DNA of 64,000 nucleotides from Kiloniella laminariae (lineage in GTDB: Bacteria; Pseudomonadota; Alphaproteobacteria; Kiloniellales; Kiloniellaceae): the NCBI RefSeq assembly GCF_027214005.1, contig NZ_JAPWGY010000007.1:107660-171659 (forward strand). The letters run 5' to 3'. The notes under the pieces are model-generated. The model was not told the origin of the DNA and did no database searches. It worked only from the letters and a program-made list of their open reading frames with translations. Below, piece after piece: positions 57,569-64,000 of the stretch. The number at the start of each line of letters is the position of its first letter. Positions within the stretch are counted from its first letter, which is position 1. Both the position numbers and the translations under genes were made by a program.

Positions 57569-58060
57569 TTAGGCTGTCAGGTAGGAAAACTCGGCGACGA
57601 TCTTGCGATAGAGCTCACGCTTGAAGGGAACGATAAGCTGTGGCAGTTCTGACATTTCGACCCACTTCCAGTCTGAGAACTCGGGAATATCGGTTTCGAT
57701 ATTGATATCTGAATTCTCGCCTTTAAAGCGGAAGGCATACCATTTCTGTTTTTGCCCCCGATACCGACCTTTCCAGATCTTTGGGACGAGGTCATGGGGC
57801 AGATCATAGGTAAGCCAGCTGCTGCTTTCTGCAAGCAGTTCGGCCTTTGCTGTTCCGGTTTCTTCTTCCAGTTCGCGCAAGGCGGCGACAAGGGGCTCTT
57901 CGCCATCATCTATGCCGCCCTGTGGCATTTGCCAGGCTTCGCCAGGATTGTCTATGCGTTGCGCAACAAAAACTCTGTTTTCCTGATTCAGCAACATGAT
58001 ACCAACGCAGGGGCGATAGGGAAGCGCTTCAATCTGAGCGTTGTTAAGAACTTTAGCCAT
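57569..58060 (-). CDS. rppH: RNA pyrophosphohydrolase
   Basis: A 163-residue Nudix hydrolase. The Nudix box is [20 protein letters not shown] followed by TG, with the metal-binding EExE glutamates in place. WQMPQGG before it and [19 protein letters not shown] after it match RppH/NudH. It removes pyrophosphate from the 5' end of transcripts and so opens them to RNase E. It is last in the gpmI-envC-ctpA-deacetylase-rppH block, four bases after the deacetylase gene. Confidence 0.93.
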   Translation of the reverse strand: MAKVLNNAQIEALPYRPCVGIMLLNQENRVFVAQRIDNPGEAWQMPQGGIDDGEEPLVAALRELEEETGTAKAELLAESSSWLTYDLPHDLVPKIWKGRYRGQKQKWYAFRFKGENSDINIETDIPEFSDWKWVEMSELPQLIVPFKRELYRKIVAEFSYLTA

Positions 58061-58064
58061 GATC

Positions 58065-59462
58065 TCAGCCTCCTGTTTTTGGTGCTTGTTTGTTTTTATT
58101 CTTGGGTGAGGTCATCTTTGCCGAAGCAGGGTCATCTGGCTGGGGGATGACGGCGGTCAGGGGCACCAGTTGATAGCCCCGTTGGTCAAGTCCCTGAATC
58201 CAGCTGGCCATTCGCTCAAGAGTGACCGGGAAGGGGCGGCCTGTCGCTATGGCATACCCGTTTCTAAGGGCGATCTGTTCGACTTGAGCCAGCCGGGAGT
58301 CAATTGCAACGCGGCTGAGTTGGGCTTCGTCGATAGCGCGGTTGTTGACCAGAACAGGGGAGCCCATCTCCCTTCCGATCCGCGGGGCTAAACTGGCTTC
58401 ATTTCGACCATTGTCTAAAAAGAGGAGACCCTGATCTTTGAAATATTCCATAACAGGTTTCATCTGGCGTTCGGAAGTAACAAATCGTTCCCCCATATAA
58501 ACACTCATCCCGACATATCCTGATCCCCGATTGGCAATCCAGGCCAGATACCTCAGGTTTCCTTCTGGTTCCCGCCCCGTTAACAAGGCCTGGGGGCCCG
58601 GGTCATCCGATGGATAGGTCAGGGGTTCCATGGGAAGATCAATCAGGACCTCATGATTGTGGGAATGCGCGAGGGCAATCCAGCTATCAAGATCCTTGGC
58701 ATAAGGGGTAAAGGAGAGGGTTATGGCCCCGGGGAGCTGGCGAATGGCCGCATCAGTTGCCGCTCTGGACAGGCCTAGTCCAGTGAGAACAATTGCAATA
58801 CGGGGGCGCCCGTCGTCTGCCGGCTGCTGCTGGCTGTACCGCTGCCAGTTCGGCTGGTGAAGGTCAGGAGATCTTTCCTGTACGGGAGAAGACGTCACAG
58901 GCTGAGCTGGTGAGAGCGCAGCCGTTTCAGTTGTCTCTGTCGGCCCGGTCACAGCAGGCTCAGGATTATTGGTTTGTGACAGTGTTTCCTGGGATGTTTC
59001 GGGTGAAGTTGCTGGGGAAATTTCTGGGGAAACTTCCGGGGCGGTGGCTGCCGAATGATTTTCGGGCGCCGCTTCTTCTTTATGTTCTGATGCAGCGTCA
59101 GGGGCCGTCTTTTCAGGAGATGTTACTGTATTATCCGGGCTGGGGGCCGCGGCCCCTGCCGGAGTTTCTGCTGAAGCAGTTTCCCGAGCATTGTCAGGTG
59201 GTATTAGGGTGGGGTGTTGATCAGTATTTACTTGTTCCGGGGGGGGGGCTTCCGGCTTGAGGAGCGATTCATGTGTCGGCTCTTCCGGTTCGCCAGAGTG
59301 TTCGTCCTCTGGTTTTTGAGTTGTCTCGTGCGTTGCAGTTTCCGGCTGATAAACGTAAGGCAGGGGGACATGGGGTCCGTAAACCATATAGCCTGCTGTG
59401 GCACTGATCAGAGAGATCAGTGCCACCCAGCTTAGCGTTAACAGTATTTTGTTCCAGTTCAC
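58065..59462 (-). CDS. Divergent polysaccharide deacetylase family protein
   Basis: A 465-residue protein: an N-terminal membrane anchor (about 7-28), a long Pro/Glu/Thr/Ala-rich linker (about 40-215) with PET/SPxTS-like repeats, and a C-terminal divergent deacetylase (YibQ-like) domain from [20 protein letters not shown]. Core segments are [33 protein letters not shown] and [12 protein letters not shown]. The DD found in many homologues' first motif is here TG, so catalysis is doubtful. A C10 tract encodes Ala72-Pro-Pro-Pro75. It sits behind ctpA in a block shared by many alphaproteobacteria, hinting at a role in the cell envelope. Confidence 0.85.
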   Translation of the reverse strand: MNWNKILLTLSWVALISLISATAGYMVYGPHVPLPYVYQPETATHETTQKPEDEHSGEPEEPTHESLLKPEAPPPEQVNTDQHPTLIPPDNARETASAETPAGAAAPSPDNTVTSPEKTAPDAASEHKEEAAPENHSAATAPEVSPEISPATSPETSQETLSQTNNPEPAVTGPTETTETAALSPAQPVTSSPVQERSPDLHQPNWQRYSQQQPADDGRPRIAIVLTGLGLSRAATDAAIRQLPGAITLSFTPYAKDLDSWIALAHSHNHEVLIDLPMEPLTYPSDDPGPQALLTGREPEGNLRYLAWIANRGSGYVGMSVYMGERFVTSERQMKPVMEYFKDQGLLFLDNGRNEASLAPRIGREMGSPVLVNNRAIDEAQLSRVAIDSRLAQVEQIALRNGYAIATGRPFPVTLERMASWIQGLDQRGYQLVPLTAVIPQPDDPASAKMTSPKNKNKQAPKTGG

Positions 59463-59500
59463 AGCGATCTCAATCGTTGATGATTAGGCCCGGTGATCTG

Positions 59501-60799
59501 CTAGTTACTTGCGTTGGCGTTGACGCTGTAAAGATTAATACCATTGATCAGGTCAAGGGCGCGCAGCAACTGATAGTCCTGTGGTGCTTTTTCTTCTTCA
59601 CCTGCTTCACTTCCATCAGCTTCACCTGTGCTGTTGGTGCCACCCTTGTTCTCAAGCGCGCCTCGCAAATCAGCTTCCCGGCGTTGGCTCTGGGGTTCAA
59701 GTGTTTCTAGCTTGGACTGCTCAACAATGATATCCGGGACGATCCCCTCTGCCTGAATGGAGCGACCAGATGGCGTGTAGTATCGGCTGGTGGTCAGGCG
59801 CATGGCACCATTTCCGAGCAGGGGCATGATCGTCTGGACTGACCCTTTACCAAAAGATTTGGTTCCCATGATAATTGCACGACGATGGTCCTGCAGGGCT
59901 CCGGCAACAATTTCTGAAGCTGAAGCCGAACCACTGTTGATCAGGACCACCAGAGGTTTCCCGTTGATCAGATCGCCATCGCGGGCATTGAACCGTTGGG
60001 CGTTTGAATTGTCGCGTCCACGCGTTGAAACAATTTCACCCTGGTTGAGGAAAGCGTCGGAGACAGAGATTGCTTCGGTTAGAAGACCACCGGGATTGAG
60101 ACGCAGGTCAAGCACAAGGCCGATCATCTTGTCACCGAGTTCTTTTTTGATTTCCTCAACAGCTTTTTCAAGGCCGGGAGTTGTCTGCTCGTTGAAAGAG
60201 GAAACCCGGACATACCCGACGTTGTTCTCCACCCGGTGGCGAACCGAGCGTACTTTGATAACATCGCGTTGCAAGGTTACGTCAAAGGGGTCCTGGCCTT
60301 CTCTGCTGATGGTGATTTTCAGATCACTCCCGACCTTGCCGCGCATTTTATCGACGGCTTCCTGCAGGGTTAATCCAAGCACGGGGTCGCCATCAAGGTG
60401 GGTGATGAAATCTCCTGCCTGAATTCCGGCGCGATCAGCAGGGGTGTCATCAATGGGTGAGACAACCTTTACAAAGCCGTTTTCCATTGTGACCTCGATA
60501 CCAAGACCACCAAATTCTCCACGAGTCTGAACCCGCATGTCCTGAAATGAATCAGGTGTCAGGTAGCTGGAGTGAGGATCCAGTCTGGACAGCATTCCCT
60601 GAATCGCTGACTCGATCAGCTCTTCATCAGAAACTTCTTCGACATAGTTGGCTCTGATACGGTCAAAAACGTCACCAAACAGTTCCAGTTGCCTATAGGT
60701 GTCACGGCGTGGATCGACGGTTTCGTCCGCCATGGAAACGCTGGGGAGTGCAAGGGCAAAAGCCGTTGTTAAAAGCACTTTTCTGAAACTGAGCATCAA
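59501..60799 (-). CDS. ctpA: Carboxyl-terminal processing peptidase (S41 family)
   Basis: A 432-residue periplasmic protease with a signal peptide (about 1-24, ending SMA). A PDZ domain (about 90-175; RGEFGGLGIEVTMENGFVKV) precedes the S41 domain. The catalytic Ser is in NSGSASASEIVAGAL and the Lys in GTKSFGKGSVQTI; DLRLNPGGLL supports the oxyanion loop. It cleaves proteins at the C-terminus, including cell-wall enzymes. Its start overlaps the envC stop by ATGA, and the two are often adjacent in alphaproteobacteria. Confidence 0.95.
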   Translation of the reverse strand: MMLSFRKVLLTTAFALALPSVSMADETVDPRRDTYRQLELFGDVFDRIRANYVEEVSDEELIESAIQGMLSRLDPHSSYLTPDSFQDMRVQTRGEFGGLGIEVTMENGFVKVVSPIDDTPADRAGIQAGDFITHLDGDPVLGLTLQEAVDKMRGKVGSDLKITISREGQDPFDVTLQRDVIKVRSVRHRVENNVGYVRVSSFNEQTTPGLEKAVEEIKKELGDKMIGLVLDLRLNPGGLLTEAISVSDAFLNQGEIVSTRGRDNSNAQRFNARDGDLINGKPLVVLINSGSASASEIVAGALQDHRRAIIMGTKSFGKGSVQTIMPLLGNGAMRLTTSRYYTPSGRSIQAEGIVPDIIVEQSKLETLEPQSQRREADLRGALENKGGTNSTGEADGSEAGEEEKAPQDYQLLRALDLINGINLYSVNANASN

Positions 60800-62184
60800 C
60801 CGTTCACCTTGTTGAGATTAGAAGTGTTTGAGTCTGATAATAACCAGGGCGAGGGATTAATTGGCTGTCCGCTGCTGCGCAGTTCGAAATAGATTTCTGC
60901 CTGCTCGTTCGTTCCGTCTCCCATACGGGCGACAGGTTCACCAGCAAGAACCCATTGTCCAACAGCCACATCAATCCTTTCTACTCCGGCCAAGAGTGTA
61001 TGATATCGTCCCGAGTGTTCAATGATCAAGATTCTCCCGTAGCCCCGAAAATCTCCGGCATAGGCGATGCGGCCATCATAAGGCGCAATAACCTGGGCAG
61101 CGGGGCGTGTCGCAATCACCACACCCTTGTCGAATGTTATATTTGTCCCTTTTTTTTGCCCGTAAAGGCTAATCATCTTTCCGCGAGCCGGGGGTAAAAG
61201 TACACGTTTCTGGCGAGAAGGAAAGTCCCGGATTTGTGTTGGGTCAGGGATTGCCGCTAGTTGCGTGGGGACAGAATCCCCTGTTGCTTCAGCAGGTTTT
61301 TCTGTTTGTATCTGGTCAGTGCCTTGAGCCGAAGCCTGGGACGGGGGAGCAGATTCCTCGATCACAGGTGGTGGGGCCGGCCTTGCTTTAGGGCGAGGGG
61401 CCAGGGCGGCAAGTCGGGCTTTGTCTTCTTCCAGCCTGGCGACGAGATCTTTCATATCTTTTGCCTGCTGGGCCAGCTGTTTGACGCGCCCATCAACCGA
61501 TTTTTGCGAAGATAGTGTTTGGCTTTGTACAGTTTGTTTTCGCTTGATCAGAATATTCAAACCGTCGCGTTCCCGATTGAGATCCTCACGGGATGTCAGC
61601 AGGGCCGTGCGTTCTTCTTCGATTCGCTGCCTCAGATCTGTCAGTTCGTTCAGATCCTGCCGCAAGCTCAGAACCCGTTTCTCGATTTCCGGGACAGCAA
61701 CCTGGAGCAACATGGCACTGCGGACGGTATCGACGGGAGAGCCGGGTGCCGCGGCAAGGGCTTCTGGAGGCAGGAGAGCGATTCTTTGCAAAGCAGAGAG
61801 TGTGCTGCTCAGTCTTTCCTTGTCCTGGAGCAGCTTTTTGCTTTTTAGTGTTTCTTCCTCCACCAGAGAAAAAAGAGTCTCTTCTATCGCTGTGAGGTCG
61901 CTTTCATAATTCTGGATTTTGCTGGCGGCTGCAATGAGTTGTCCCTGCAAACCGGAGAGTTCCCGATCCAGTTTTTTTGCTGTCTGAGAGAGTTTTTCCG
62001 CTTCTTTTTTTCCTTGAGCGGCTTTTTGCTCAAGTTTTTTCAGTTCCTGACCGACATCCTGTGCCCGGGCTGGTAAAGGCTGGAACAAAAGGCTGAACAG
62101 CACAAAACCCGCACAGGCAAGAAAGAGCGACCGCCATAGGGAGACGTCATCTTTCTTGAACTCTGGGGGAAAAGAACGCGCCAA
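60796..62184 (-). CDS. envC: Murein hydrolase activator EnvC (degenerate M23/LytM protein)
   Basis: A 462-residue protein with an N-terminal hydrophobic segment (about 19-41), a long coiled coil (about 45-265), a Pro-rich linker and a LytM domain (about 330-455; APYDGRIAYAGDFRGYGRIL). The metal ligands of active M23 peptidases are missing: the first His-x3-Asp site reads NITFDKG and HxH is AEIYFE. This matches EnvC, which activates amidases by contact and does not cut murein itself. It therefore should act in daughter-cell separation. It precedes ctpA with ATGA overlap. Confidence 0.93.
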   Translation of the reverse strand: MARSFPPEFKKDDVSLWRSLFLACAGFVLFSLLFQPLPARAQDVGQELKKLEQKAAQGKKEAEKLSQTAKKLDRELSGLQGQLIAAASKIQNYESDLTAIEETLFSLVEEETLKSKKLLQDKERLSSTLSALQRIALLPPEALAAAPGSPVDTVRSAMLLQVAVPEIEKRVLSLRQDLNELTDLRQRIEEERTALLTSREDLNRERDGLNILIKRKQTVQSQTLSSQKSVDGRVKQLAQQAKDMKDLVARLEEDKARLAALAPRPKARPAPPPVIEESAPPSQASAQGTDQIQTEKPAEATGDSVPTQLAAIPDPTQIRDFPSRQKRVLLPPARGKMISLYGQKKGTNITFDKGVVIATRPAAQVIAPYDGRIAYAGDFRGYGRILIIEHSGRYHTLLAGVERIDVAVGQWVLAGEPVARMGDGTNEQAEIYFELRSSGQPINPSPWLLSDSNTSNLNKVNG

Positions 62185-62193
62185 GATGTTCCT

Positions 62194-63741
<1,548 letters not shown>

Positions 63742-63995
63742 ATGACTGATTGTTCTTTCTTCTGGGCGTCTGGGGCAGGTGTATAGAGTAAGGAGAAACT
63801 TTGTTCGTTTTCTGATTGCCCAATGTAACGCTCTTTTAAGGCAAGTTCACGGTCTTGTTTTGAATAAAACGCGTTTTTTCAACTGCTATATGCCAACGAA
63901 GCAGGAAGTTTTAAAGCGTTTTTCTTTTGATCTGAATCGGTTTCGGGATTCCCAAAAGCGGTATTCTATGATTCACTTTCGGGAGGAGGTGTTTC
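63742..63995. other. Divergent region upstream of gpmI at the right edge
   Basis: I see no gene in these 254 bases. It separates gpmI from a plus-strand gene that begins at the window end. The promoters of both are expected here; none is clear. Confidence 0.4.
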
Positions 63996-64000
63996 ATGGG
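63996..64000 (+). CDS. Start of a plus-strand gene cut by the window edge
   Basis: An ATG at 63996-63998 follows GGGAGGAGG (63981-63989) at ideal spacing for a ribosome site. Only the ATG and two further bases are inside the window, so the product cannot be named. Confidence 0.45.

Overview
The window looks like a chromosomal segment of an alphaproteobacterium, most likely Rhodospirillales in the broad sense (marine Kiloniella- or Sneathiella-like lineages would fit). This rests on gene order: sdhCDAB, then mdh-sucCD-sucAB-lpd; an F1-only ATP synthase operon (atpHAGDC, with no atpB/E/F nearby) directly after priA; ethylmalonyl-CoA-pathway-type genes beside sdh; two tripartite TRAP carriers; and a gpmI-envC-ctpA-deacetylase-rppH block. 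Base composition looks moderate, with no obvious island. I saw no rRNA, tRNA, CRISPR array, prophage or insertion sequence.

Layout. 1-3.6 kb: a TRAP transporter (dctP plus a dctQ cut by the window edge) is divergent from a VOC-family plus FAH-family gene pair, with two near-identical palindromes in the shared control region. 3.8-5.9 kb: a malyl-CoA lyase/thioesterase-like enzyme and a mesaconyl-CoA hydratase. 6.3-9.8 kb: succinate dehydrogenase sdhCDAB. 10-14.5 kb: an orphan three-PAS histidine kinase, then a minus-strand operon of an EF-hand protein, an ECF sigma factor, a membrane anti-sigma-like protein and a Metal_resist-type periplasmic protein, plus a DUF6494 gene. 14.8-27.8 kb: zapE, a DksA-type gene, mdh, sucC, sucD, sucA, an unusually long sucB, an unknown gene, an XRE-cupin regulator and lpd. 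27.9-34.4 kb: an MFS carrier, a DUF6980 gene, xerC, a DUF484 gene, a small transaldolase-like aldolase and priA. 34.7-39.7 kb: atpHAGDC. 39.9-49.7 kb: terC, a PhnA-family gene, a LysR regulator with a ydcSTUV-patD-like polyamine uptake and oxidation operon, a GNAT acetyltransferase, a LysE exporter and a small tautomerase. 49.8-57.6 kb: a class V aminotransferase, a winged-helix regulator and a complete TRAP carrier, divergent from pxpBCA (5-oxoprolinase). 57.6-64 kb: rppH, divergent polysaccharide deacetylase, ctpA, envC and gpmI, then the first bases of a plus-strand gene.

How the genes work together. Most of the core encodes oxidative central metabolism: the TCA-cycle enzymes from 2-oxoglutarate to oxaloacetate, the succinate:quinone reductase and the catalytic half of the ATP synthase. 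The Mcl/Meh pair can feed C4/C5 CoA esters into that cycle. The accessory operons import and degrade organic acids, polyamines and probably 5-oxoproline, ending in glutamate, succinate or CoA esters. The most unusual points are the doubled lipoyl and subunit-binding domains of SucB, the EF-hand/ECF sigma/Metal_resist operon, the paired operators of the first TRAP cluster, the TRAP-pxpBCA locus with its extra aminotransferase, and a ten-base homopolymer inside the deacetylase gene.
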